A stretch of DNA of 64,000 nt, from contig CAJWRM010000006.1 in the NCBI GenBank assembly GCA_913046365.1, positions 18,561 through 82,560 of the forward strand, read 5' to 3'. The first letter of the stretch is position 1. The number at the start of each line of letters is the position of its first letter. A program made the position numbers and the translations under genes. This document shows, piece by piece, positions 45,967 through 54,609 of this stretch. This stretch comes from an uncultured Flavobacteriales bacterium. Its GTDB lineage: Bacteria; Bacteroidota; Bacteroidia; Flavobacteriales_D; Crocinitomicaceae. Under the pieces are notes generated by a model. The model saw only the letters and a list, made by a program, of their open reading frames with translations, was not told the origin of the DNA and ran no database searches.

Positions 45967-46362
45967 ATGGGTTTGATAAAATATATATGTCTATTTTCAG
46001 TGGTTTTACTTTTTTCTTGCAAAGGAGAAAATAAACTTGAAGTAGGGCAAAAGACAAGTATGAAAATTGACAAGATTTTTAATGCTGGCACCAGGGTAAA
46101 AGGAGAGGTTATAGAGGCTACATTCAATATTGAAAATACAGGAGACTACCCACTTGTTTTTGGAGAAATAAAGGGATCATGTTCTTGTACAGTTGCAGAA
46201 AAGCCGGAAGATCCAATTCTTCCGGGAGAAAAAGGTGTGATTTTAGCAACGGTCGACACAGAGAGTTTTCGGATTAACTCCGAGGTCTCCAAATATGTAA
46301 CACTAGTAGCAAATACAGAACCAAACAGAGTAACCTTGAGGATTACCGCACAAATAAAATAA
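45967..46362 (+). CDS. DUF1573 domain lipoprotein
   Basis: 131 residues. Lipobox LFSC (Cys18), then one Ig-like DUF1573 domain: FNAGTRVKGEVIEATFNIENTGDYPLVF and the characteristic GSCSCTVAEKP. Found between nusB and yajC in many Bacteroidota; molecular role unknown. Confidence 0.85.
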   Translation: MGLIKYICLFSVVLLFSCKGENKLEVGQKTSMKIDKIFNAGTRVKGEVIEATFNIENTGDYPLVFGEIKGSCSCTVAEKPEDPILPGEKGVILATVDTESFRINSEVSKYVTLVANTEPNRVTLRITAQIK

Positions 46363-46384
46363 ATAATAAATTAAATATCAGATT

Positions 46385-46663
46385 ATGGAAGATGGCAGCT
46401 TAACAAATATACTTTTTATAGGACTCATGTTTTTTGTGTTCTATTTCTTTATGATACGACCTCAAATGAAAAAACAAAAAGAGCTAAAGAAATTTAGAGA
46501 AGGTTTGGCTAAAGGTGATCACATTGTAAGTATAGGAGGGATTCATGGTCGTATTCTAGAAGTTACGGACACGACAGTTTTAATTGAAAGTGAGAAAACT
46601 AAAATCCGATTGGATAAGTCAGCTGTCAATCAAACTGGAGCAGATTTGCTACAAACGAAGTAG
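46385..46663 (+). CDS. yajC: Preprotein translocase subunit YajC
   Basis: 92 residues. One N-terminal membrane helix (ILFIGLMFFVFYFFM) followed by IRPQMKKQKEL and the conserved GDHIVSIGGIHGRI segment. Accessory to SecDF in the inner membrane. Confidence 0.93.
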   Translation: MEDGSLTNILFIGLMFFVFYFFMIRPQMKKQKELKKFREGLAKGDHIVSIGGIHGRILEVTDTTVLIESEKTKIRLDKSAVNQTGADLLQTK

Positions 46664-46698
46664 ATCGTATTTTTTAAGAATCACATTTTGTATAATTA

Positions 46699-47616
46699 AT
46701 GGTAGTTGTATTTCTTCTTCTTGGAATTGTTTTTCTTTTGATAGGAGGAGATCTGTTGGTTAAAAGTTCAGCTGCTTTGGCTGCAAAATTCAGTGTTTCT
46801 CCATTTTTAATCGGAATAACTGTAGTTTCTTTTGGTACCTCAGCCCCAGAACTTTTAGTAAGCTTAAATGCTGCTTTGCAAGGGAGCACAGGCATAGCTA
46901 TGGGGAATGTTATTGGCTCTAACATCGCCAATATAGCCTTGGTTCTTGGACTTACAATTTTGATTCGTCCTATAAACGTAGATTCTAAACGATATCTATT
47001 TAGCTGGTTAATAATGCTCGTGGCGTCATTTATGTTTTATGGGTTCTCTATTGACGGTATTATAGATACTATTGATGGGTTGTTTTTTATTTCTGGTTTA
47101 ATACTGTTTATTTCACTATCAATTCGTTACCGTCATTCAAGTATAAATGAGGAAGAAATTGAGGAGAGCATAAATACCAGACTGATTCCGCTTTATTTTG
47201 TTTTAGGCGCGGCAGGTTTATATTTTGGTTCCGAATTCATTGTGGCTAATTCAGTAATTATAGCAAAATATTTCGGGATTTCTGAATTTGTGATTGGTAT
47301 TACCATTGTAGCATTGGGTACCTCGTTGCCTGAGCTTGTAACCTCTGTAATTGCTATATTGAAAGGACAAACTAGTATATCGATAGGTAATTTAATTGGT
47401 AGTAATATTTTTAATGTATTTGCGGTTCTCGGTATAACGAGTCTTGTTCGACCTTTGGGTGCTGATACAAGTCTTTTATCATCAGATCTTCCCACAATGC
47501 TTGGTATAACGCTTTTGCTTGGTTTGTTTTTATTTATAAGCCGGAAGCTTAGACGAATAGAGGGGGTTCTATTGATAAGTATTTACCTTATTTATATAGT
47601 ATTTTCTATATCTTAA
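46699..47616 (+). CDS. Ca2+/Na+ antiporter (CaCA family, YrbG-like)
   Basis: 305 residues with about ten membrane helices in two inverted repeats. The alpha motifs appear twice: SFGTSAPELLVS with GNVIGSNIANI, and ALGTSLPELVTS with GNLIGSNIFNV. It exchanges calcium or a similar cation for sodium or protons. It takes the place where other Bacteroidota often have a CdaR-like gene after yajC. Its stop abuts the convergent edd stop. Confidence 0.92.
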   Translation: MVVVFLLLGIVFLLIGGDLLVKSSAALAAKFSVSPFLIGITVVSFGTSAPELLVSLNAALQGSTGIAMGNVIGSNIANIALVLGLTILIRPINVDSKRYLFSWLIMLVASFMFYGFSIDGIIDTIDGLFFISGLILFISLSIRYRHSSINEEEIEESINTRLIPLYFVLGAAGLYFGSEFIVANSVIIAKYFGISEFVIGITIVALGTSLPELVTSVIAILKGQTSISIGNLIGSNIFNVFAVLGITSLVRPLGADTSLLSSDLPTMLGITLLLGLFLFISRKLRRIEGVLLISIYLIYIVFSIS

Positions 47617-49422
47617 TTAATCGGGCAGTATAAAGCTTGCACCTCTTTCACTTGTAGAAACAGTTTTTCTTGCCATTTCAAATAGTCCTCGTCCTAGTGA
47701 TGTGTTGTTTTTTCTTTGGATTATTGTTGGGCTTCGTTTTGAAATACTATTGAAATCAAAAAGTTCCAATGTTCCATTTTCGCAATCAATACGAATTATG
47801 TCTCCTGTTCTTATTTTTGCGATAGGACCTCCTTCTATGGCTTCTGGTGTTAGGTGAATCGCCGCGGGTACTTTCCCAGAAGCACCGGACATTCTTCCAT
47901 CTGTTATCAAACCAACTTTATGTCCTCTTTTTTGAAGAATCGTAAGAGAGGGAGTGAGGTTGTGGAGCTCTGGCATACCGTTTTGTTTTGGCCCCTGAAA
48001 AGGAACAACAGCAATGAAGTCTTTATTCAACTCATCATTTTTGAAAGCTGTTATAAGATCACTCTGCTCATGAAAAACAATTGCTGGTGCTTCAACAATT
48101 CTATTTTCTGGGTCTACAGCAGCAGTTTTAACGACTGATCTTCCGATATTCCCTTTTAGTATTTTTATTCCCCCATCTTTTGAAAATGGATCCTCTGCTG
48201 ACCTAATGACATTCAAATTGAGAGAAACATCAGTTCCATTTTCAAAATTAATTTTTCCTTCTCTAATTTTTGATTCTTTGGTAAATTTGCGCAAACCTTG
48301 ACCCATAATGGTCATAACATCTTCATGTAACAGTCCATGATCTAAAAGAGTCTTGATTACATAGCACATACCTCCTGCAGCGTGAAAATGATTTACATCT
48401 GCTGAACCATTTGGATACATCCTTGTGATTAAAGGTATAAAGCTTGATAATTCCGACATGTCTTCCCAATCAATGATAATTCCTGCGGCTTTCGCAATGG
48501 CAATTAAGTGTATGGTATGATTTGTAGATCCGCCTGTTGCTAATAGACCAATAATCGCATTTACAATTGATTTTTCATTGATGATTCTGGAAATAGATCT
48601 TTCCAACCCTAACTTGGCATTTTCTGCAGCAAATTCTACTGCCTTTTCATTGAGCAAATTTCTATGAACTGTATCAGGATTGACAAAGCTTGAGCCAGGT
48701 AGCTGCATGCCCATGATTTCCATTAGCATTTGATTGCTATTTGCCGTTCCGTAAAAAGTACAGGTCCCAGGTGAATGATAAGAGTCCGACTCTCCTTTTA
48801 AAAGTGTATTTCTATCGATTTTACCTTCTGCAAATTCCCTTCGAATACGTGCCTTCTCATCATTGCTAATCCCCGATGGCATTGGGCCTCCAGGAACGAA
48901 AACAACGGGTAGATGTCCATAGTTTAGACACCCCATCATTAATCCTGGAACAATCTTATCGCATATCCCAAGACATAAAACTGCGTCAAACACATTATGG
49001 GATAGACCTACGGAAGTACTTAGTGCAATGACGTCACGCGAAAATAGCGAAAGCTCCATACCGTCTTTACCCTGTGTAACTCCATCACACATGGCAGGAA
49101 CGCCACCTGCAACCTGAAGAACAGCATTGTGTTTTTGCGCGTAACCTCGCAATTCCTCAGGATAGTTCTCATATACTCTATGTGCCGAAAGCATATCGTT
49201 GTATGCAGTAACGAGCCCAAGGTTTTTTGTCATGTTTCCTGATAGCTCCGCCTTTTCTGTGGTGTTGCATCCTGCAAAGGAATGAGCAAGATTACCACAG
49301 CTCAAGGTAGAACGATATACACCTTCTTCAAACATTTCGTTTACCTCATTCAGATAGGCACTTCTTGATGCTTTGCTTCGTTCAGTAATACGCTTTGTTA
49401 TTTCAACTATTCGTTTGTGCAT
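47617..49422 (-). CDS. edd: Phosphogluconate dehydratase
   Basis: Iron-sulfur dehydratase that turns 6-phosphogluconate into KDPG in the Entner-Doudoroff pathway. About 601 residues from the ATG at 49422 (an in-frame TTG lies two codons earlier). Family segments: LVTAYNDMLSAHRVYENYP, GGVPAMCDGVTQG, LCLGICDKIVPGL (cluster Cys), FVPGGPMPSGISN and HSPGTCTFYGTANSNQM. The C-terminal GHKVGLITDGRMSGASGKVPAAIH is shared with dihydroxyacid dehydratase, but length and the central motifs fit edd. Third in zwf-pgl-edd; no eda in the window. Confidence 0.93.
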   Translation of the reverse strand: MHKRIVEITKRITERSKASRSAYLNEVNEMFEEGVYRSTLSCGNLAHSFAGCNTTEKAELSGNMTKNLGLVTAYNDMLSAHRVYENYPEELRGYAQKHNAVLQVAGGVPAMCDGVTQGKDGMELSLFSRDVIALSTSVGLSHNVFDAVLCLGICDKIVPGLMMGCLNYGHLPVVFVPGGPMPSGISNDEKARIRREFAEGKIDRNTLLKGESDSYHSPGTCTFYGTANSNQMLMEIMGMQLPGSSFVNPDTVHRNLLNEKAVEFAAENAKLGLERSISRIINEKSIVNAIIGLLATGGSTNHTIHLIAIAKAAGIIIDWEDMSELSSFIPLITRMYPNGSADVNHFHAAGGMCYVIKTLLDHGLLHEDVMTIMGQGLRKFTKESKIREGKINFENGTDVSLNLNVIRSAEDPFSKDGGIKILKGNIGRSVVKTAAVDPENRIVEAPAIVFHEQSDLITAFKNDELNKDFIAVVPFQGPKQNGMPELHNLTPSLTILQKRGHKVGLITDGRMSGASGKVPAAIHLTPEAIEGGPIAKIRTGDIIRIDCENGTLELFDFNSISKRSPTIIQRKNNTSLGRGLFEMARKTVSTSERGASFILPD

Positions 49423-49428
49423 ATACAA

Positions 49429-50091
49429 TTAATTTGTGGTGAAATATACCTCTGAAATATCTTCCTTAAAGCTATGAATCGGATACTTTTCTGTGTCACT
49501 TTGAATAAAAACCTGTCTTTTATGGTCACCGGTTATCATTAAAAAAATGTGCTTTGCATTTGATATAAAAGGTTTGTTTAATGTAATTCTTCTCTTCGGT
49601 TCACTTGGCGCATTTGTGTTTCTAATCAGTGGTAATTGATCTTGAGTACATTGAATAGATGACTGATCTCCAGGAAAGATAGAAGCTGTATGGCCATCGG
49701 CGCCCATGCCGAGCAAAACAACATCTGCCTCATTTAGTTCCTCATACAATTTATTGACTGTTTCCAAATTTTCAGTATAATTTTCTATGTTTTGCACCAT
49801 CCCGATGAGTGTAGCATCTTTTGCTGAGTCTTGCAGAAGAATTTCAGAAATCATTTTTTGATTTGAAAACGGTGAGTCAATCGAGACAAATCGTTCATCA
49901 ACTAGGCCGATTTTCACTTTACTCCAGTCTAGTTTAAGCGCAGAAAGTCTTTTGTAAAGTTGCTTAGGTGTTCCTCCTCCTGATAGCAGTAATTTAGTGA
50001 ACCCTTTTTCTTTTATAGCCAAATGCATAATTTCAGCTATGTGGTCACATAAACTTTCTTCAAGTCGCCCTTTTGTTTGAAATTCAATCAT
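49429..50091 (-). CDS. pgl: 6-phosphogluconolactonase
   Basis: Hydrolyses 6-phosphogluconolactone. 220 residues from the ATG at 50091; that ATG overlaps the zwf stop by 4 nt (ATGA) and leaves a normal start, while the in-frame ATGs at 50103 and 50118 extend into zwf. Pattern: LLSGGGTPKQLYKRLS, IGLVDERFVSIDSPFSNQKM, LLGMGADGHTASIFPG and RRITLNKPFISNA. Middle gene of zwf-pgl-edd. Confidence 0.93.
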   Translation of the reverse strand: MIEFQTKGRLEESLCDHIAEIMHLAIKEKGFTKLLLSGGGTPKQLYKRLSALKLDWSKVKIGLVDERFVSIDSPFSNQKMISEILLQDSAKDATLIGMVQNIENYTENLETVNKLYEELNEADVVLLGMGADGHTASIFPGDQSSIQCTQDQLPLIRNTNAPSEPKRRITLNKPFISNAKHIFLMITGDHKRQVFIQSDTEKYPIHSFKEDISEVYFTTN

Positions 50092-51572
50092 TTCTTTTTC
50101 CATGTTTTGGTAACCCAAGACTCATCTTTCATTAAGACCCCATCTCCAGGACCCCATGAGCCTGCCTCATAAAGAACATTCTTTGTATTTGTATTTTTCC
50201 AGTTTGATGTAATGGTCTCGATCCAGGTCCAAGCAGCAACAAGCTCATCTTGACTCATGAATAAAGTTTGATTCCCCCTTATAACATCAATGATTAGCCG
50301 TTCATAAGCACCCGGAAACCTTTCCTCAAAGGAATCTACATAATCAAGTTTTAAGGCGATAGGTTTATACCTGTAACCGCCGGGCCCTGGTATCTTAGTC
50401 ATTTGAATAAGCTCAATGCGTTCTTCTGGCTGAAGTCGAATAATTAGCTTATTGTTATTCATTTTTTCTTTGGAGGGGAAGATATTATGTTTGACTTGCT
50501 TAAAATTGATTACAATCTCGGAATAACGCTTTTTCATACGCTTACCTGTTCTGAGGTAAAATGGAACATTTTTCCACCTCCAATTATCAACGTAGGTTTT
50601 AATCGCTACAAATGTTTCTGTTTTGGATTCATATTTTTCTATATCCTCCAAGTAAGAGTTTACCTTTTGACCTTCAATGTTGCCTCTTGTGTATTGTCCT
50701 TTAATCGATTCTGTTCGAATCGAATCCTTTGTAAAAGGCCTTAGAGATCTTAAAACCTTGAGCTTCTCGTTGCGAACCTCAGTTGCTTTTAACGCCATGG
50801 GAGGTTCCATTGCCACCAGACATAGTAATTGAAGCAAATGATTTTGCACCATGTCAAGTAGGGCACCACTTTGATCATAATAACCCGCGCGTTTTTCAAC
50901 ACCAAGGCTTTCTGCTACAGTAATTTGTATACTATCTATATGTTCTGAATCCCATGCTCTTTCAAATAAATTATTTGCAAAACGCAGTACCATTAGGTTT
51001 TGAACAGTCTCTTTGCCAAGGTAATGGTCTATCCTGTAAATTTGTGATTCACTAAAGGTTTCAATAATGTCATCGTTTATTGAAATCGATGACTCTAAGT
51101 TATGACCTAATGGTTTTTCTATAACCACTTTGCTCTCTGAGTTAACGAGCCGAGAGACTTTCAAGGCCTTTGAAATAGGTCCGAAAGCTGATGAGGGCGT
51201 TGAGAAATAAAAAATATTTTGATATGCTTTAAATTTAGCCAAGAAGCTTTTTAAATCTTTGTAACCTTCTGCGCTAGCTTCCTTTGCCCGAATAAGATGA
51301 ACATTCTTCATGAAGAGTGATATCTCATTCTTACTAATATTACTTTCTTTTACGTTTTGTGATAGGAAGGATTCCATCTCTTTATTGAATATATCTTGGT
51401 GGTTTTCTTTTCGCGTAATTGCAATAATATTGTAGTTGCATGTAAGCTGACCATCAATGAATCTTTGGTATATGGCAGGATATATTTTTCTATAAGCGAG
51501 ATCACCGGTTCCTCCAAATATAATTAAGTTGAAGTTTTTGAATTTCTCGGTGTATTTTTTCGCTTTTGGCAT
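50088..51572 (-). CDS. zwf: Glucose-6-phosphate 1-dehydrogenase
   Basis: NADP(NAD)-dependent oxidation of glucose-6-phosphate. 494 residues. Dinucleotide-binding FGGTGDLAYRKIYPA at 19-33, EKPLG at 152-156, and the substrate-binding RIDHYLGK at 180-187 with its catalytic His-Asp environment. First gene of the operon, with pgl overlapping its stop. A -7 box and an overlapping palindrome lie about 20-34 nt upstream. Confidence 0.96.
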   Translation of the reverse strand: MPKAKKYTEKFKNFNLIIFGGTGDLAYRKIYPAIYQRFIDGQLTCNYNIIAITRKENHQDIFNKEMESFLSQNVKESNISKNEISLFMKNVHLIRAKEASAEGYKDLKSFLAKFKAYQNIFYFSTPSSAFGPISKALKVSRLVNSESKVVIEKPLGHNLESSISINDDIIETFSESQIYRIDHYLGKETVQNLMVLRFANNLFERAWDSEHIDSIQITVAESLGVEKRAGYYDQSGALLDMVQNHLLQLLCLVAMEPPMALKATEVRNEKLKVLRSLRPFTKDSIRTESIKGQYTRGNIEGQKVNSYLEDIEKYESKTETFVAIKTYVDNWRWKNVPFYLRTGKRMKKRYSEIVINFKQVKHNIFPSKEKMNNNKLIIRLQPEERIELIQMTKIPGPGGYRYKPIALKLDYVDSFEERFPGAYERLIIDVIRGNQTLFMSQDELVAAWTWIETITSNWKNTNTKNVLYEAGSWGPGDGVLMKDESWVTKTWKKK

Positions 51573-51591
51573 ATATTATAGATATTATATA

Positions 51592-51606
51592 GTGTCAAAT
51601 TTACAC
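51592..51606 (-). promoter_or_regulatory. Palindromic operator candidate over the zwf -7 box
   Basis: GTGTCAAATTTACAC (plus strand) is an imperfect inverted repeat, and read on the minus strand it contains TAAATTTG, a TAnnTTTG match. It lies 20 nt before the zwf ATG. A repressor bound here would cover the promoter. No -33 element at the right distance. Confidence 0.4.
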
Positions 51607-51696
51607 TAACTAAGTCAAATAGAAAAGTAAAACTAAAAAGTTAACAACTTGGTAACGTTAGAAACTCTTTATATTTCCTTACCAAAAAATAGTGAA

Positions 51697-52287
51697 TTAT
51701 TTGATTCGTTGCGTATGTGCACCGTTAAAACGGATTGAAGCATCACGCATGTAGACTTTAAAAACTTTAAAAAGATCGGATTCATATGGCAATATTAGTC
51801 TTGGGGCATGTTTAAGTGCATTTTCAAAAGACAATCTGCGTGACACACCCTCACATGACTTCTGAAACCCAAAGGAACTAGGGTAAAGATTTATCCATCT
51901 GCTGTCACGAAGTTTTTTAATAAATTGAAGAAATTCATCTGGATAAATGCCATTTATTGATAACGTATGTTTATAAAAAGTTAATAAAAAATCTTCCAAA
52001 GTGAGCTCATGGTATTCGTGCCAGTTTTTTGCCAAAAGATGATCGAAATATAAATCTATGGCAATACCAGATACCTTAGGCAGGGGAGTATACAGCGTTT
52101 TTCGAACGGCTAGTACAGCGGGGTGGTTGTCGATAAAGGAATCAATCTCTCGATGTAATAATACGCCACGTTGGGTAGCAATCGGATAATTGAGATAGCT
52201 TTTGCCTTTACAAAAGTCGCCGAATAAATTAGCGACCATTAAATCTAAATTATTGTTTGAAAAGTACAAGTGGCCAAGAAAATTCAT
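51697..52287 (-). CDS. Acyl carrier protein phosphodiesterase-like protein (AcpH family)
   Basis: 196 residues of the DUF479/AcpH family: the start NFLGHLYFS, then ANLFGDFCKGK, RGVLLHREIDSFIDNHP and AIDLYFDHLLAKNW, which carry the His/Asp metal ligands of an HD-like fold. AcpH removes 4'-phosphopantetheine from ACP in E. coli; activity here is inferred. Confidence 0.85.
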   Translation of the reverse strand: MNFLGHLYFSNNNLDLMVANLFGDFCKGKSYLNYPIATQRGVLLHREIDSFIDNHPAVLAVRKTLYTPLPKVSGIAIDLYFDHLLAKNWHEYHELTLEDFLLTFYKHTLSINGIYPDEFLQFIKKLRDSRWINLYPSSFGFQKSCEGVSRRLSFENALKHAPRLILPYESDLFKVFKVYMRDASIRFNGAHTQRIK

Positions 52288-52315
52288 GATGATTTTCTCA
52301 GTTTAGGACGATTGA

Positions 52316-52537
52316 TTAATATTCATCCTCATTAAATAGAAAATCTTCTCTTGACGGATAGTCAGGCCATATTTCTTCAATGCTTTCATAAATTTCACCT
52401 TCGTCCTCAAGATCTTGAAGATTTTCGGCAACCTCCATAGGCGCTCCTGTTCTTATCGCGAAGTCAATAAGTTCATCTTTCGATGCTGGCCAAGGCGCAT
52501 CCTCTAAATAAGATGCTAATTCTAAAGTCCAGTACAT
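52316..52537 (-). CDS. DUF2795 protein
   Basis: 73 residues. WTLELASYLEDAPWPASKDELIDFAIRTGAP matches the DUF2795 pattern (a small helical protein often seen near fatty acid or stress genes). Strongly acidic C-terminus. Function unknown. Upstream of the AcpH-like gene by 28 bp. Confidence 0.8.
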   Translation of the reverse strand: MYWTLELASYLEDAPWPASKDELIDFAIRTGAPMEVAENLQDLEDEGEIYESIEEIWPDYPSREDFLFNEDEY

Positions 52538-52620
52538 TTGCTAATATTTTTCAATTATCGGCAAAAGTAAACTTTATTTCAAATTATCCAAGAAAAAAAA
52601 GAGATTTCTGAAAATTATAT

Positions 52621-53169
52621 TCAAGATTTTGGAATCCAAGGCGTTTCTTCTGCGTTTAAGTCCATCGTTAATTTTCTACTCAAGGTAAAAAAGTAATCAC
52701 TGAGTCTATTAAAATATGCAACTAACACATTAGGTACTTCAACTTGATTTGAAAGCTCAACAATTAGTCTCTCCGCTCTTCTGCATACCGTTCTTGTGAT
52801 ATGACATGTTGAGACAGTGACATGCCCTCCGGGCAGAACAAACGTTTTCATTTCAGGTAACGATTTATCCATTAAGTCTATCCATGATTCGAGACTAGTA
52901 ATATTTTCCGGGTATAATTCTGGCAGCTTCATTTTTGTCCCTTTTTCACCGACAGCTAGTAAAGAACCTGCTGTAAACAACCTATCTTGAACCTCGAGAA
53001 GGTTTCGTTTTATTTGATTATCGAGAATAAGGTCTCTTAAAAGCCCAACATGTGCATTGAGTTCGTCCACTGTTCCGTAAGCATTTATACGAAGGTCATT
53101 TTTCGATACACGGCTTCCGCCAATGAGTCCAGTTTGTCCCTTATCTCCTTTCTTTGTATATATTTTCAT
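52621..53169 (-). CDS. Cob(I)yrinic acid a,c-diamide adenosyltransferase (PduO type)
   Basis: Adds the adenosyl group from ATP to cobalamin. 182 residues. The ATP-binding N-terminus TKKGDKGQTGLIGGSRVSK and the conserved AYGTVDELNAHVG, VLPGGHVTVSTCHITRTVCRRAER and LNRLSDYFFTLSR-type helices (here YFNRLSDYFFTLSR) identify PduO. No cobalamin riboswitch is visible nearby. It starts 2 nt after the PLP enzyme stop, so both are in one unit. Confidence 0.92.
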   Translation of the reverse strand: MKIYTKKGDKGQTGLIGGSRVSKNDLRINAYGTVDELNAHVGLLRDLILDNQIKRNLLEVQDRLFTAGSLLAVGEKGTKMKLPELYPENITSLESWIDLMDKSLPEMKTFVLPGGHVTVSTCHITRTVCRRAERLIVELSNQVEVPNVLVAYFNRLSDYFFTLSRKLTMDLNAEETPWIPKS

Positions 53170-53171
53170 TT

Positions 53172-54425
53172 TTATACCTTTTCTAAAGCTTGTTCAATAT
53201 CCCATATAAGGTCTTCATAATTTTCAACACCAACTGATATTCTAATTAGCTTTTCTGTAATACTTAATTCTTCTCTAAAGGCAGGGTCGACACCTGCATG
53301 AGTCATTGTAGCTGGGTGCTCTACGAGAGATTCAGTACCCCCTAAACTAACAGCTAGCTTTATAAGCTTAAGTCCGTCTATAAATGCAAAGGCATCCTTC
53401 TCTTTTCCCTTAATATCAAAGGACAGCATTGCTCCCGGAGAGTCATATTGTTTCTTGTATATAGCATACTCATCCGTGCCTTCTGGTATTAATCCTAAGT
53501 AATACACCTTTTCAACCTTGGGATGGTCTTTTAAGTAATTGGCAACATGCTGTGCATTTTCAGCCTGCTGTTCCATTCTTATTTTTAGGGTCTCTAAACT
53601 TCTCATAAGTAACCATCCGGTGTGAGGAGCAGCCATATTACCTAAAAAAGTCCTCAACACCTTTACTCGGGAAATAACCTCTTGGTTTCCGCAACATGCC
53701 CCAGCAATTAAGTCGCTATGTCCTCCGATATACTTTGTTGCTGAATAAAGTGCAATATCGGCTCCATGTTCCAGGGGGTGCTGCCAAAGTGGCCCCATGT
53801 ACGTATTGTCAACAGCGAGGTACACTTTTTTATCATCCGTTGAGTATCGGTCAGCTAAAGCCTTACACATATCAATATCAATTAGTGCATTTGTTGGATT
53901 TGCAGGTGTTTCTATGTAAATCATAGAGAGCTTATTCGCTATGCCAGAATTCTTTAAACGCTTTACAATGTCTTCTTGGGAATCATTTGGCGTAAATGAA
54001 ATCGTATGAACACCAATTTTCTTTAAAAAATCCTTGATAAAATGATCTGTTCCACCGTAAAGTGGAGAACTGTAAAGAAGAACATCTCCCGGTGACAAAA
54101 ACTCAAGTAAAACTGTAGAAATTGCAGCCATTCCACTTTCAAAAACAGCACAGTCATCGGCCTTATCCCACAGCTTTAAACGCGTCTCAAGAATTTCAAG
54201 ATCTGGATTGTTGATTCTGCTATATATCAGACCAACCTCTTCAGAGCTTTCTTTTTCTCTTAAACCGTATGCGACCTCAAAAAAAGCTTTTCCTTCTTGT
54301 GCATTTTTAAAAACAAACGTGGAGGTTTGAAATATGGGAGATTTAATAGAACCCTCTGAAAGCTCCGGTTTATAACCATGAGACATCATTAGACTTTCAG
54401 GTTTTAGGTTGCGCTTTTTACTCAT
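53172..54425 (-). CDS. Trans-sulfuration PLP enzyme (cystathionine gamma-synthase/lyase family)
   Basis: 417 residues. The PLP Lys is Lys231 in SATKYIGGHSD. Other family marks: FQTSTFVF, YSRINNPDLEILE, ESGMAAIST, YIETPANPT and AVDNTYM. The active-site loop reads LYGGTDHF, whereas methionine gamma-lyase has LYGC, so a cystathionine gamma-synthase or lyase is the safer guess. Length is slightly more than usual owing to an insert after residue 50. Co-transcribed with the adenosyltransferase. Confidence 0.85.
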   Translation of the reverse strand: MSKKRNLKPESLMMSHGYKPELSEGSIKSPIFQTSTFVFKNAQEGKAFFEVAYGLREKESSEEVGLIYSRINNPDLEILETRLKLWDKADDCAVFESGMAAISTVLLEFLSPGDVLLYSSPLYGGTDHFIKDFLKKIGVHTISFTPNDSQEDIVKRLKNSGIANKLSMIYIETPANPTNALIDIDMCKALADRYSTDDKKVYLAVDNTYMGPLWQHPLEHGADIALYSATKYIGGHSDLIAGACCGNQEVISRVKVLRTFLGNMAAPHTGWLLMRSLETLKIRMEQQAENAQHVANYLKDHPKVEKVYYLGLIPEGTDEYAIYKKQYDSPGAMLSFDIKGKEKDAFAFIDGLKLIKLAVSLGGTESLVEHPATMTHAGVDPAFREELSITEKLIRISVGVENYEDLIWDIEQALEKV

Positions 54426-54501
54426 ACTCTAAATTATTTCATTTAAACAATCAACTCGCATTTATTTACTTGATTAACAGAGGTAGTAGAATGCTTCGTA
54501 C

Positions 54502-54546
54502 AATCAAATTGTTCAAACAAACCATTTGATTAGGGCCACAAAGTTA
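54502..54546 (-). promoter_or_regulatory. Promoter box and leader hairpin of the PLP enzyme operon
   Basis: TAACTTTG (54546-54539, minus strand) fits TAnnTTTG. Directly after it is an 8-bp inverted repeat AATCAAAT/ATTTGATT (54502-54509, 54524-54531) in the leader. No match to a known SAM riboswitch that I can see. Confidence 0.35.
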
Positions 54547-54585
54547 GAAAAGCTTTTGGTATATAAGTCTAATCTTTTTAAAATA

Positions 54586-54609
54586 GAAAAAGCCCGCGAG
54601 GGCTTTTTC
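54586..54609 (-). terminator. Intrinsic terminator after the MuiA-family gene
   Basis: Perfect 10-bp stem GAAAAAGCCC/GGGCTTTTTC with a GCGA loop, directly at the stop of the gene at 54610; a T-rich tract follows on the minus strand. Confidence 0.9.

Noticed and set aside
54426..54546. SAM riboswitch before the PLP enzyme
   Set aside because: Only a simple inverted repeat is visible; no multi-helix core or conserved SAM-binding sequence.
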